Source: Oscillospiraceae bacterium (lineage in GTDB: Bacteria; Bacillota_A; Clostridia; Oscillospirales; Oscillospiraceae). From it: 38,718 bases of DNA. The stretch is taken from assembly GCA_024690695.1 (NCBI GenBank), contig JAILOS010000082.1:1-38718 (forward strand). Reading direction: 5' to 3'. A program made the translations under genes and the position numbers. Below, piece after piece: positions 31,503-38,718 of this stretch. Position 1 is the first letter of the stretch. Each line of letters begins with the position of its first letter. Under the pieces are notes generated by a model. That model had not been told where the DNA came from. It saw only the letters and a list, made by a program, of their open reading frames with translations, and made no database searches.

Positions 31503-32294
31503 ATGGAAACCAAAACACGCATACTCGTAGCCGATGCCAATCCGGATTTTCGCACGTCCGTCGCGGAGCTGCTGGCCCGCGAGGGCGACATGGAGCTCGT
31601 CGCCGCCGTGGACAACGGAGCGGACGCGCTGGCGCTGGCGGCGGAGCGCAGGCCGGACGTCCTGCTGCTCGATCTGGTGCTGATGAAGCTCGACGGGCTG
31701 GAGCTGCTGCGGCGCCTGTCGGAGCTGCCCGCGCGGCCGCGCAGCATCGTGCTCTCCGGCTTCGTCAACGCCAGCGTCGTCGCGGAGTGCTCCGCTCTCG
31801 GCGCGGATTATTTTCTCACCAAGCCCTGCGACGCCTCGACGCTGCTCGAGCGCATCCGGGCCGTGACCTCGCCCGCGCGGACGAAGCCCGCCGCGGCCTA
31901 CGATCCGCTGCGCGACGCGGCCCGGCGCGAGGCAGCCGATCTGGAGGCCACCGTCACGGACATCATCCACGAGATCGGCGTGCCGGCGCACATCAAGGGC
32001 TATCAGTATCTGCGCGAGGCGATCATTCTGACGATCAACGACATGGAGATGATCAACGCCGTCACGAAGGTGCTCTATCCCGAGGTCGCCAAGCGTTACA
32101 ACACGACGCCCTCGCGCGTCGAGCGCGCGATCCGCCACGCGATCGAGGTCGCCTGGGACCGCGGCGACATCGAGGTGCTGCAGAAGTACTTCGGCTACAC
32201 GGTCTCGAATATCAAGGGCAAGCCCACCAACAGTGAGTTCATCGCCATGATCGCCGATTCGCTCACCCTGCGCCAGAAGCAGGCGAGACGATAG
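31503..32294 (+). CDS. spo0A: Sporulation master regulator Spo0A
   Basis: 263 residues. The receiver domain (1-120) has the acidic pair at D11 in ADANPD, phospho-acceptor D57 in [12 protein letters not shown], and K in FLTKPCD. The C-terminal Spo0A domain (from about 150) includes [57 protein letters not shown] and [16 protein letters not shown], the DNA-recognition signature seen only in Spo0A. The linker is Ala-rich. Its presence indicates an endospore-forming lineage. The ATG follows AGGGAGGAAACAGTT. Confidence 0.98.
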   Translation: METKTRILVADANPDFRTSVAELLAREGDMELVAAVDNGADALALAAERRPDVLLLDLVLMKLDGLELLRRLSELPARPRSIVLSGFVNASVVAECSALGADYFLTKPCDASTLLERIRAVTSPARTKPAAAYDPLRDAARREAADLEATVTDIIHEIGVPAHIKGYQYLREAIILTINDMEMINAVTKVLYPEVAKRYNTTPSRVERAIRHAIEVAWDRGDIEVLQKYFGYTVSNIKGKPTNSEFIAMIADSLTLRQKQARR

Positions 32295-32348
32295 ATCCCC
32301 GCAGGGACAGCTATCAGCCGCCCGCCTGCGCAAACCTCGCCTCACCCC

Positions 32349-32375
32349 GTAGGGGCGACCCTTGCGGTCGCCCGC
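32349..32375. repeat. GTAGGGG palindrome, copy 3
   Basis: CGTAGGGGCGACC-CTTGC-GGTCGCCCGC: an 8-bp stem (32353-32360 with 32366-32373) between the spo0A stop and its terminator. Confidence 0.75.
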
Positions 32376-32380
32376 CCTTT

Positions 32381-32409
32381 GCCTTCCCCGCCAGCGGGGA
32401 AGGCTTTTT
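32381..32409 (+). terminator. spo0A terminator
   Basis: GCCTTCCCCG pairs with CGGGGAAGGC around CCAG, followed by five T. Confidence 0.9.
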
Positions 32410-32479
32410 CGTTGTCCGCCCGCGCATGCCTTGCTCCTCCGCGCCGCCCGTTTTCCCGCGAAAAAAGACGCGCGGATTC

Positions 32480-32508
32480 TGGACAAAAGCGCCCCGGCGT
32501 GCTATAAT
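32480..32508 (+). promoter_or_regulatory. Promoter of the 131-aa hypothetical gene
   Basis: TGGACA (32480-32485), 17 bp, and perfect TATAAT (32503-32508), 43 bp before the ATG. Confidence 0.7.
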
Positions 32509-32551
32509 GGTTCCATCTTTTGAATGATTATCGCGAAGGGAAGCGAGACAC

Positions 32552-32947
32552 ATGATCTTTCATTCTCTGATCCCCGAAATCAAGGGCGACAACGCCGCGC
32601 TGACCGCCGAATACCAGCATGCGCGCAGCTTCGGCACCGTCCGCGCCGGCGGAGACAATCTGTTCTTCCGCGCCGGGCTCCGCCGCTACAACATCCCCTA
32701 CGCCGGGATCCGCCGCGTGTTCCGCCGCGTGCTCTCGGTCCCGATCCACTACGGGAAGAAGGACAACGACATCCGGGTGGAGAGCGTCGTGATCTGCGGC
32801 GACAAGGGCGAGCTGGCCCAACTCCGCCTGCCGGGCCGCAAGCCCACCCTCGAGCTGATGAGCTTTTTGCAGGAGCGCCTGCCCGGCGTTCCCTTCGGAA
32901 AGCCCTCCGAAGAAGAGAAGGCGCCGGAAGCCGCCGAAAAGGAATAA
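32552..32947 (+). CDS. Conserved-looking hypothetical protein (131 aa)
   Basis: 131 residues, no membrane segment or signal. It reads as a compact alpha/beta domain: NLFFRAGLRRYNIPYAGIRRVFRRVLSVPIHYGKKDNDIRVESVVICGDKGELAQLRLPG, then a helix LELMSFLQERL and an acidic, Ala/Glu-rich tail. The beta-rich middle followed by one helix could be a PH-like fold (weak inference). It has its own promoter. I cannot assign a function. Confidence 0.65.
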   Translation: MIFHSLIPEIKGDNAALTAEYQHARSFGTVRAGGDNLFFRAGLRRYNIPYAGIRRVFRRVLSVPIHYGKKDNDIRVESVVICGDKGELAQLRLPGRKPTLELMSFLQERLPGVPFGKPSEEEKAPEAAEKE

Positions 32948-32993
32948 TCTGGATCTGCTTTTTTAACAAATTTTTCGATTTTTTGAAACAAAG

Positions 32994-33025
32994 GTCTTGC
33001 GTTTTTGGTCAAGACGCATTAGAAT
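32994..33025 (+). promoter_or_regulatory. Promoter with inverted repeat upstream of the cstA unit
   Basis: TTGCGT (32997-33002), 17 bp, and TAGAAT (33020-33025). GTCTTG (32994-32999) and CAAGAC (33010-33015) form an inverted repeat over the -35 region, a possible operator. Confidence 0.6.
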
Positions 33026-33077
33026 AAGCTTTGCTATTCATGTTTTGTTCATATTTCTTTTCCCTTGAGGTCGGTCT

Positions 33078-33617
33078 ATGGAACGCGCTGAACTGTTGGA
33101 TAAGATACTGCGGGTCTACGCCCCCTGCTACGATATCGAAGTGATCGAGCAGCCGGAGACCCCGCTGGTCGCGAAGGCCGCCTTTCACGAGCACGGCGCC
33201 GGCTACGTCCTGTCCAAGCGGGCCGAGCTCTGGAGGGCCGACCGGCATGAATACGTCTGGTTTTACTCCGTTCCCCACCTGACCGAGGCTTTCGTTCGGG
33301 AGAGCCTGCGGCAGGTCGTGGCGGAGGGCGAGCCGCTGGTCGATCCGAAGCCGGATCACATGTCCACGACGCTCGCGGCGATCTTCCTCTGCGACGACGC
33401 AGACGAAGAGGCGCTGAATGCGGTAAAAACCTGCCGCATCCGAAAAAGTTTTCAATTTTCGCTCTGGGGCTGGATGGAGGTGCAGACCGCTGCGGCAGAA
33501 ATGGGGAGAGCTGCCGTAACGGGCAACACCTGCGCCAGAGACACCGCGAAATTTTTGAAAAACCTGCTTCACCCGAAACTGGAGCGCAAGAAGACCCATT
33601 TTTTCAAAATCAAATGA
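33078..33617 (+). CDS. Hypothetical protein upstream of cstA
   Basis: 179 residues, ATG after TTGAGGTCGGTCT. It is soluble, with an N-terminal MERAELLDKILRVYAPCYDIEVIE and a middle part containing EYVWFYSVPHLTEAFVRESLRQVV, then DHMSTTLAAIFLCDDADEEALNAVKTCRIRKSFQFSLWGWMEV and a basic C-terminus. It is 15 bp upstream of cstA and surely co-transcribed, so a role linked to the carrier or its regulation is plausible. I recognise no named family. Confidence 0.7.
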   Translation: MERAELLDKILRVYAPCYDIEVIEQPETPLVAKAAFHEHGAGYVLSKRAELWRADRHEYVWFYSVPHLTEAFVRESLRQVVAEGEPLVDPKPDHMSTTLAAIFLCDDADEEALNAVKTCRIRKSFQFSLWGWMEVQTAAAEMGRAAVTGNTCARDTAKFLKNLLHPKLERKKTHFFKIK

Positions 33618-33632
33618 AGGAGTGAACTTGTA

Positions 33633-35342
33633 ATGAATGGTTTGTTGCTGCTCATCATTTCCGTCGCGGCGCTGGTCTGCGGTTACATCTTCTACGGCCG
33701 TTACCTCTGCAAGCAGTGGGGCGTCGGCGAAGGTGATCCCACCCCCGCTCATACGATGGAAGACGGCGTGGACTACGTTCCTGCCAAGGCCCCTGTCCTG
33801 ATGGGACACCACTTCTCCTCGATCGCCGGCGCCGGCCCCATCACCGGCCCCATCTCCGCTGCCGGATTCGGCTGGCTGCCCTGCATCCTCTGGATTGTCA
33901 TCGGCGGCATCTTCTTCGGCGGCGTGCACGACTTCGGCGCCCTGTTCGCCTCCGTCCGCCACGGCGGCAGATCCATCGGTGAGGTCATCAACGACAATAT
34001 GTCCAAGCGCGCCAAGCGCCTGTTCATCATTTTCTCCTACCTGACCCTCATCCTGGTCGTCGCTGCGTTCGCCTCCATCGTCGCCGGCACCTTCGGCGTC
34101 GACGCGGAGACTCCCGAGGCCAATGCGATCGCCAACTCCCGCGTCGCGATGGTCTCCCTGCTGTTCATCGTCATCGCCATCCTGTACGGCCTGCTGATGA
34201 ACCGCACGAAGCTGTCCATGGGTGTTTCCACCATCATCGGTCTCGTCGCGATCGTCGCCATCATCGCCATCGGCATGGTCTGGCATCCGATCAAGATCGC
34301 CGGCAACACCTGGATGTGGATCATCGGCGTGTACATCTTCATCGCGTCCGTCGCGCCTGTGTGGATCCTCCTGCAGCCCCGTGACTTCCTGTCCTCCTTC
34401 CTGCTCTACGCGATGCTGGCTCTCGCTGTCATCGGCGTGTTCATGGCCCACCCGTCCATGGATTCCATGGCTCTTGCGAAGCTCGATGCGGCCGGCGACG
34501 GCACCAAGCCTCTCTTCCCCGTGCTGTTCACCACCATCGCCTGCGGCGCCATTTCCGGCTTCCACAGCCTGGTCTCCTCCGGCACCACCTCCAAGCAGCT
34601 CGATAAGGAAGCTCATGCCAAGCCGATCGCTTACGGCGGCATGCTGCTCGAGTGCGTTCTCGCTGTCCTGACCCTCTGCGCTGTCGCGTACGCCTACAAG
34701 TGGAACGCCGACAACCCGGACAACGCCCTGAAGGGTGCCACCGCGATCTTCGGCGGCGGCCTTGCCCACATGATCGACGACACCATCCCCGGCAGCTACG
34801 GTGTGCTCTACACCCTGCTGGTCCTGACCTACTCCGCCTTCTGCCTGACCTCTCTGGACACGGCCACCCGTCTGGCCCGCTTCATGTTCCAGGAGTTCTG
34901 GCTCGACGCTGAGAAGGGCGAGACCGTCCAGAACGTCACCGGCGCGAAGAAGATCCTTGTCAATCCTTATGTTGCCACCCTCATCACCGTCGTCCTCGGC
35001 GTCGTGCTCGGCCTGAACGGCTACGGCAAGATCTGGGCTCTGTTCGGCTCCGCCAACCAGCTGCTGGCTGCTCTGGCTCTGATGGCCATCGCTGCCTGGC
35101 TCGGCAACATCGGCAAGAACAACAAGATGCTCTTCATCCCGATGATCTTCATGCTGATCGTCACCATCGCTTCTCTGATCATCAACACCATCACCCAGTT
35201 CAAGGCCATCGGTGCCGGCGGCGCCGACTGGGGCCCCTGGGCTCAGGCCATCATCGGCATCCTGCTGATCGTCCTGGCTGTCTTCCTCGCTATCGAGGGC
35301 GTCAAGACCTTCTCCAAGCAGGGCAAGAAGGTTCAGGCCTGA
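33633..35342 (+). CDS. cstA: Carbon starvation protein CstA (pyruvate/peptide carrier family)
   Basis: 569 residues with about 15-16 membrane helices. CstA hallmarks are HTMEDGVDYVPAKAPVLMGHHFSSIAGAGPITGPISAA near the N-terminus, GGVHDFGALFASVRHGGRSIGEV, and SGFHSLVSSGTTSKQL in the middle. It is shorter than the roughly 700-residue enterobacterial form, as is usual in Clostridia. Family members import pyruvate or peptides; which applies here is unknown. The ATG follows GAAGGAGTGAACTTGTA. A strong terminator follows. Confidence 0.95.
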   Translation: MNGLLLLIISVAALVCGYIFYGRYLCKQWGVGEGDPTPAHTMEDGVDYVPAKAPVLMGHHFSSIAGAGPITGPISAAGFGWLPCILWIVIGGIFFGGVHDFGALFASVRHGGRSIGEVINDNMSKRAKRLFIIFSYLTLILVVAAFASIVAGTFGVDAETPEANAIANSRVAMVSLLFIVIAILYGLLMNRTKLSMGVSTIIGLVAIVAIIAIGMVWHPIKIAGNTWMWIIGVYIFIASVAPVWILLQPRDFLSSFLLYAMLALAVIGVFMAHPSMDSMALAKLDAAGDGTKPLFPVLFTTIACGAISGFHSLVSSGTTSKQLDKEAHAKPIAYGGMLLECVLAVLTLCAVAYAYKWNADNPDNALKGATAIFGGGLAHMIDDTIPGSYGVLYTLLVLTYSAFCLTSLDTATRLARFMFQEFWLDAEKGETVQNVTGAKKILVNPYVATLITVVLGVVLGLNGYGKIWALFGSANQLLAALALMAIAAWLGNIGKNNKMLFIPMIFMLIVTIASLIINTITQFKAIGAGGADWGPWAQAIIGILLIVLAVFLAIEGVKTFSKQGKKVQA

Positions 35343-35381
35343 TCGGTCGTTTGACTGATTCAGCGAACACAAGCAAAACCA

Positions 35382-35415
35382 AAAAAGCTCTCCGCCTCCG
35401 GGCGGAGAGCTTTTT
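35382..35415 (+). terminator. cstA terminator
   Basis: AAAAAGCTCTCCGCC pairs with GGCGGAGAGCTTTTT around a TCC-containing loop. Confidence 0.92.
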
Positions 35416-35453
35416 GCCGCTTTCGGCGCGCCGCCCGCCGTCTTGCATAAACC

Positions 35454-35549
35454 CCGCCCCCTCCGTAGGGGACGGCGTCCTCGACGTCCCGCCCGCGCAG
35501 CCGCCGCCCCCTCCGTAGGGGACGGCGTCCTCGACGTCCCGCCTGCGCA
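35454..35549. repeat. Tandem 50-bp repeat carrying GTAGGGG palindromes 4 and 5
   Basis: Two nearly identical units (35454-35499 and 35504-35549) contain CCGTAGGGGACGG, then CGTCCTCGACGTCCCGCC, pairing GGGACG with CGTCCC. A third partial unit (CCGCCCCCTGCGGG) follows. The spacer 35416-35708 otherwise has only copy 6 and a promoter. Confidence 0.8.
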
Positions 35550-35590
35550 AACCCCGCCCCCTGCGGGTAAGACGCGAGGTTCGCGCGAGC

Positions 35591-35617
35591 GGGCGGATGG
35601 TATCCGCCCCTACGGAG
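35591..35617. repeat. GTAGGGG palindrome, copy 6 (inverted)
   Basis: GGGCGGAT-GGT-ATCCGCCC (35591-35609) then CTACGG, the reverse orientation of the family. The stem sequence differs again but pairs fully. Confidence 0.75.
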
Positions 35618-35672
35618 CCGACGCGACGTTTCCGCTGGACCAACCGTCAGCCGCCGCCCCAAAAACATCCTC

Positions 35673-35702
35673 TTGCCAAAACGCGGCGGGCGGGCGTACA
35701 AT
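35673..35702 (+). promoter_or_regulatory. Promoter of the DUF3810 gene, possibly leaderless transcript
   Basis: TTGCCA (35673-35678), an 18-bp spacer and TACAAT (35697-35702). The ATG at 35709 starts six bases after the -10 box, where transcription itself should begin, and no ribosome site is present. Confidence 0.6.
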
Positions 35703-35708
35703 AGGCTC

Positions 35709-36854
35709 ATGATGACCGACGAGAAAGTCAAGGACGGCCTCCGGGCCTGGTATAAGCTGTGCCCCCTGCGGCACACGCTGCTGTTCGTCAGCGCCGCGGC
35801 GATCCTGCTGCACCTGCTGACGCGGCCTTACCGCGCCCTGAACCGCCGCCTCTCCGCCGAATTCGTGCAGCCGGCGCACCGTTTCCTGTCGGGGCTCGCG
35901 GCGCGCGTGCCCTTCTCGGTCGCGGAGCTGCTGATCGCGCTGCTGACGGTCGGCCTCGCCGCCTATCTGCTGCTGCAGCTCGAGGCGCTGCTGCTGCGGG
36001 AGGGCCGTCCGGCGCGGCTGTACCGCACGCTGGTCACGCTGCTGACGCTCGGCGGCCTGATCTACGCGGGCTTCTGCGTCCTCTGGGGCGTGTACTACTA
36101 CGGCGACGACTTCATGGCCCAAAGCGGGCTGGAGAGCGAGCCCGTCTCGGTCGAGCAGCTCACCGCCGTGACCGAGTATTTCGCCGAACTCGCCAACGAG
36201 ACCGGCGCGCAGGTGCCGCGGGACGAAAACGGCTGCTGCGCCTTCGACCGCGAGGCCCTGCTCGGGAGGTCCGAAACGCTCTATCGGGCCACGACGGGCG
36301 AGTTCCCCTGCCTGGACGGGCCGGAGCGGCGCGTCAAGGGCGTCCTGTTCTCCCGCGCGATGAGCTATCTGGATTTCACCGGCTTTTTCTTCCCCTTCAC
36401 GGGCGAGGCCAACGTGAACATGGACTTTCCCCCGTCGCTGCTGCCCTCGACGATCGCCCACGAGCTGGCGCACCAGCGGGGCGTGGCGAAGGAGCAGGAG
36501 GCGAATTTCGCCGCGGTGCTCGCCTGCCTCAACGACGGCGACCCGGCGTTCGTATACTCGGCGGCGCTGCTGGCCTACACGCACCTGTCGAATGCCCTCT
36601 ATCGGGCGGATCACGAGGCCTGGGAGCGGATCAGCGCCGGGCTGAGCGAGGGCGTGCGCGCGGATTTCGCGGCGAACCGCGCCTATTGGGCGCAGTTCGA
36701 GACCCCGGTGCAGAGCGCGTCGAACACGGTCTACGAGAGCTTTCTGCACAGCTACGACCAGACGCTGGGTCTGAAGAGCTACGGCGCCTGCGTCGATCTG
36801 CTGGTGAATTACTACTACCCGCGGCTGCCGTCGGAGAGCCGCGCGGCCGGATGA
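35709..36854 (+). CDS. DUF3810 membrane protein with HExxH motif
   Basis: 381 residues from ATG 35709 (a second ATG follows directly). There are three membrane helices in the first 135 residues, then an extracytoplasmic domain with H251-ELAHQRGVAKEQEANF. The HELAH motif and downstream Glu residues fit a zinc-metallopeptidase-like site, the hallmark of DUF3810. The length matches the family. A start at 35673 would lie inside the promoter, so I rejected it. Substrate and role are unknown. It ends just before the tRNA-Gln promoter. Confidence 0.85.
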   Translation: MMTDEKVKDGLRAWYKLCPLRHTLLFVSAAAILLHLLTRPYRALNRRLSAEFVQPAHRFLSGLAARVPFSVAELLIALLTVGLAAYLLLQLEALLLREGRPARLYRTLVTLLTLGGLIYAGFCVLWGVYYYGDDFMAQSGLESEPVSVEQLTAVTEYFAELANETGAQVPRDENGCCAFDREALLGRSETLYRATTGEFPCLDGPERRVKGVLFSRAMSYLDFTGFFFPFTGEANVNMDFPPSLLPSTIAHELAHQRGVAKEQEANFAAVLACLNDGDPAFVYSAALLAYTHLSNALYRADHEAWERISAGLSEGVRADFAANRAYWAQFETPVQSASNTVYESFLHSYDQTLGLKSYGACVDLLVNYYYPRLPSESRAAG

Positions 36855-36863
36855 AAAAAACCC

Positions 36864-36891
36864 TTGACAAACGCGAAATTTTGGATATAAT
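36864..36891 (+). promoter_or_regulatory. tRNA-Gln promoter
   Basis: TTGACA (36864-36869), 16 bp, and TATAAT (36886-36891), 13 bp before the tRNA. Confidence 0.88.
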
Positions 36892-36904
36892 AACCCTTGC
36901 GTTT

Positions 36905-36978
36905 AGCGGGATTGTGTAAAGGTAGCACAGCGGACTCTGACTCCGTATGTGAGGGTTCGAATCCTTCTCCCGCTGCCA
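36905..36978 (+). tRNA. tRNA-Gln (anticodon CTG)
   Basis: Acceptor AGCGGGA pairs with TCCCGCT, with G73 and encoded CCA (36976-36978). The anticodon stem-loop GCGGA-CTCTGAC-TCCGT gives CTG. The T arm is GAGGGTTCGAATCCTT. A terminator hairpin follows at once. Confidence 0.96.
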
Positions 36979-36981
36979 GAT

Positions 36982-37020
36982 ATCGGCTTGAATCGTTATG
37001 ATTCAAGCCGATTTTCTTTT
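36982..37020 (+). terminator. tRNA-Gln terminator
   Basis: ATCGGCTTGAATC pairs with GATTCAAGCCGAT around GTTAT, followed by TTTCTTTT. From 37021 to 37155 I see no gene or clear signal. Confidence 0.9.
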
Positions 37021-37155
37021 GTTTTCGGCCTGCTTTTGATTCCAAAAGTTACGAGTGGAGAAGTCTGACCCTTCCGAGAGTCGAACGGTGACGCGTTTGT
37101 CTTTCGTGGAGAGAATAGTTTCCTTTGGCCTGAGTCGGAAATGGAATAAGATGCA

Positions 37156-37776
37156 TCAGACTTCTTTCTCAAGGCGATGATACACTCCGATCGCGATGCC
37201 CTGGATCTGCAGCTCATCTACGATGATATCCGGAAATGATTCTTTGTCCGGATTGCAGGACTGCAGAATGTATTTCTGATTCTTTTCGTCCAAGGCCAGT
37301 TTCTTCAAATTGTTTTTTCCGTCCGAGAGCGCAATGATCAGATCGCCCGGACGCGCGGTCTGCTGTCTGCGCACGATCACATAATCGCCGGGATGAACGC
37401 CCGCGCCGATCATGCCTTCGCCTTTCGCGATCAGAGCAAATCATTCACCTTTGCCCACCATGCACTCCGGCATATGAATGTACTCGATGAAGCGTTCCTC
37501 TTCTTCCTGTCCGGGCCCGCAGGCGACAAAGCCGAGCACGCGCAGAAGATTCTTCGGACTGTACCGCAAGGTCTCCGGTCTGGTACTGTGTCGGCCTCCG
37601 TCGGAAACAAACTCGCCGCTCTCTTTCAGCTCGTTCAGATAGCGGTGGACCGATCCCGCGGGAATGCCGGTTGCGTCCACGATATTCTTTTCGCTGGGGA
37701 AGCAATCATACTGCACGAAATAATCTGTCACGAACTGCGCAATGACTTCTTTCCTGGAATTCATTTTGGGGCGCAT
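37156..37776 (-). pseudogene. LexA-like regulator interrupted by in-frame TGA
   Basis: Read from ATG 37776, 111 codons give a LexA-type winged helix (KEVIAQFVTDYFVQYDCFPSEKNIVDATGIPAGSVHRYLNEL) and a cleavage-region VACGPG. Then TGA (37441-37443) interrupts, and the same frame continues FALIAKGEGMIGAGVHPGDYVIV to the end at 37156, giving a LexA-sized 206 codons in total. The usual catalytic segment GDSM reads GEGM, so the nucleophilic Ser is Gly; the Lys region NNLKKL remains. Loss of both suggests decay, or a 111-residue DNA-binding-only product. A separate downstream start at 37413 lacks a clear ribosome site. Confidence 0.75.
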
Positions 37777-37796
37777 ACAAACACCTCACTCAAAAC

Positions 37797-37811
37797 GGAG
37801 CTATTTGCTCC
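37797..37811. promoter_or_regulatory. Palindromic operator 1 of the LexA-like gene
   Basis: GGAGC-TATTT-GCTCC lies between promoter and ATG of the LexA-like gene. It matches operator 2 with the shared form GAGYAAATWRCTC on the - strand. Confidence 0.6.
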
Positions 37812-37851
37812 ATTTGTTCTGCGTGCTAATAGCAACGCTGCCTGACAGAAA

Positions 37852-37857
37852 TGTCAA
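37852..37857 (-). promoter_or_regulatory. -35 box of the LexA-like gene
   Basis: A consensus TTGACA on the - strand. The best -10 (TGCTAT at 37829-37834, 17-bp spacer) is weak, so a promoter is likely but not certain. Confidence 0.45.
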
Positions 37858-37867
37858 GAACTTTTTG

Positions 37868-37880
37868 GAGTAAATTACTC
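37868..37880. promoter_or_regulatory. Palindromic operator 2 between LexA-like gene and ATPase
   Basis: GAGTAA-A-TTACTC is a perfect 6+1+6 palindrome in the divergent intergenic region, able to affect both genes. Confidence 0.6.
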
Positions 37881-37905
37881 TAAAATTATCTCTTTGCACC
37901 GCCTA

Positions 37906-37933
37906 TTGATTTGTGCGATTATTTGAGTATAAT
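37906..37933 (+). promoter_or_regulatory. Promoter of the ATPase gene
   Basis: TTGATT (37906-37911), 16 bp, and TATAAT (37928-37933). A 13-bp direct repeat ATTGAAATGTGTA follows at 37938-37950 and 37971-37983, in the leader. Confidence 0.65.
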
Positions 37934-38026
37934 AAAGATTGAAATGTGTAAATCAAATCTCGCTTAAAGTATTGAAATGTGTATTTCGCTGAGAAGAGAC
38001 CCTGCTGAAAAGTGCGGAGGTGCGCT

Positions 38027-38718
38027 ATGTTATACCGAAAAATCCAACCGTATATTGAGGACTATCTGAAGTCGGACTCCAACAAGGTGCTGATCATCGA
38101 CGGCGCGCGGCAGATCGGAAAGACCTATATCATCCGTCACGTCGGGCAGCAGCTTTTTGAAAACTATATCGAGCTGAACTTCGCGGAGGATCAGAACGGC
38201 CCCAAGCTCTTTGAACAAGTGCGCACGGTCAGGGATTTTTATTTTCAGGTCAGCACCATCGCCGGCGAAAAGATGGGCGAGAAGAAAAACACGCTGATCT
38301 TTCTCGACGAGATCCAGGCCTATCCCCATCTGCTGACTATGCTCAAATTCCTCAAGCAGGACGACAAGTTCACCTACATCGCCAGCGGCTCTTTGCTCGG
38401 CGTGACGCTGAAGAAGACGAGCTCCATTCCCATCGGCAGCATCGAGGTCAAGCGCATGTTCCCGCTGGACTTCGAAGAGTTCCTTCTCGCCAACGGCTTC
38501 AACCGCTTTGCCATCGACATGATGCGCGAGAAGTTCCTCTCCGGTGAGAGTCTGGACGCAGCGGCGCACGAAAAGGTCATGGATCTTTTCAAGAAATACC
38601 TGCTGATCGGCGGACTGCCGGACGCCGTCAACTCCTTCATTGCCGACACGAACATCGTGAAGGTGCGCACGATCCACCGCGATATCCGCGCGTTCTATGC
38701 CGACGATGCGGCGAAGTA
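38027..38718 (+). CDS. AAA-type ATPase with DUF4143 architecture (3' end outside window)
   Basis: 230 residues are visible from ATG 38027, which follows GCGGAGGTGCGCT; the gene runs off the window. Walker A is GARQIGKT (26-33) and Walker B is LIFLDEIQ with D94-E95. ASGSLLG is the sensor-like segment and MFPLDFEEFL is characteristic of the large family of P-loop ATPases with a C-terminal DUF4143 domain, which are widespread and often mobile or multi-copy. Their function is mostly unknown. It is divergent from the LexA-like gene. Confidence 0.88.
   Translation, partial: MLYRKIQPYIEDYLKSDSNKVLIIDGARQIGKTYIIRHVGQQLFENYIELNFAEDQNGPKLFEQVRTVRDFYFQVSTIAGEKMGEKKNTLIFLDEIQAYPHLLTMLKFLKQDDKFTYIASGSLLGVTLKKTSSIPIGSIEVKRMFPLDFEEFLLANGFNRFAIDMMREKFLSGESLDAAAHEKVMDLFKKYLLIGGLPDAVNSFIADTNIVKVRTIHRDIRAFYADDAAK

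Noticed and set aside
37414..37443. Selenocysteine or recoded UGA in the LexA-like gene
   Set aside because: No convincing downstream selenocysteine-insertion hairpin is visible, LexA proteins do not use Cys or Sec there, and TGA acts as a normal stop elsewhere in the window.

Overview
The window looks like a chromosome segment of a GC-rich, endospore-forming Clostridia, most likely in or near Oscillospiraceae. The reasons are a full-length spo0A with Spo0A boxes in front of it, Gram-positive Shine-Dalgarno sites and sigma-A promoters, a LexA-like gene, a CstA carrier, an SPFH/ribbon-helix-helix gene pair and genes typical of Firmicutes phages. Assignment below class level is inference.

Region 1 (1-8265, + strand) is a ribosomal-peptide (RiPP) cluster followed by a signalling module. 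The cluster has a radical SAM/SPASM enzyme, two near-duplicate precursors with a double-Gly leader and ten conserved cysteines, a protein with an HELTH metalloprotease-like motif, a third short precursor and a rhodanese-like protein. A DUF3592-type membrane protein comes next. After it lie a STAS anti-sigma antagonist and a membrane protein that fuses a SpoIIE/PP2C phosphatase to a GHKL kinase domain, which makes a compact partner-switching pair.

Region 2 (8436-17032) is an integration hot spot at tRNA-Thr(GGT). A 5'-truncated tyrosine recombinase is followed by a 45-bp copy of the tRNA 3' end. A 7-kb phage-satellite-like element then runs to the identical 45 bp inside the intact tRNA-Thr. 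It carries its own integrase, a divergent repressor switch, small early genes, a 13.3-13.5 kb block of palindromic iterons, a terminase-small-subunit-like HTH protein, several unknown genes and an ArpU-like late regulator. It has no capsid, tail or large terminase gene. tRNA-Asp lies immediately upstream of tRNA-Thr in the same transcript.

Region 3 (17167-28207, mostly - strand) holds an ABC exporter pair, a CPBP protease-like membrane protein, a 22-residue membrane peptide, a DUF1648 protein, a ribbon-helix-helix/SPFH operon with a palindromic operator, four paralogous acidic surface-anchored proteins, and the molybdopterin genes moaC, mogA and moaA.

Region 4 (28418-36978) holds divergent cysE and guaA (guaA with a possible attenuator leader), a predicted structured RNA, spo0A preceded by five Spo0A-box-like sites, two hypothetical genes, cstA, a DUF3810 membrane protein whose transcript may be leaderless, and tRNA-Gln(CTG).

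Region 5 (37156-end) has a LexA-like gene interrupted by an in-frame TGA and lacking the catalytic Ser, two palindromic operators, and a DUF4143-type ATPase cut by the window edge. Intergenic spacers carry a family of GTAGGGG-anchored palindromes whose stems differ in sequence but stay self-complementary.
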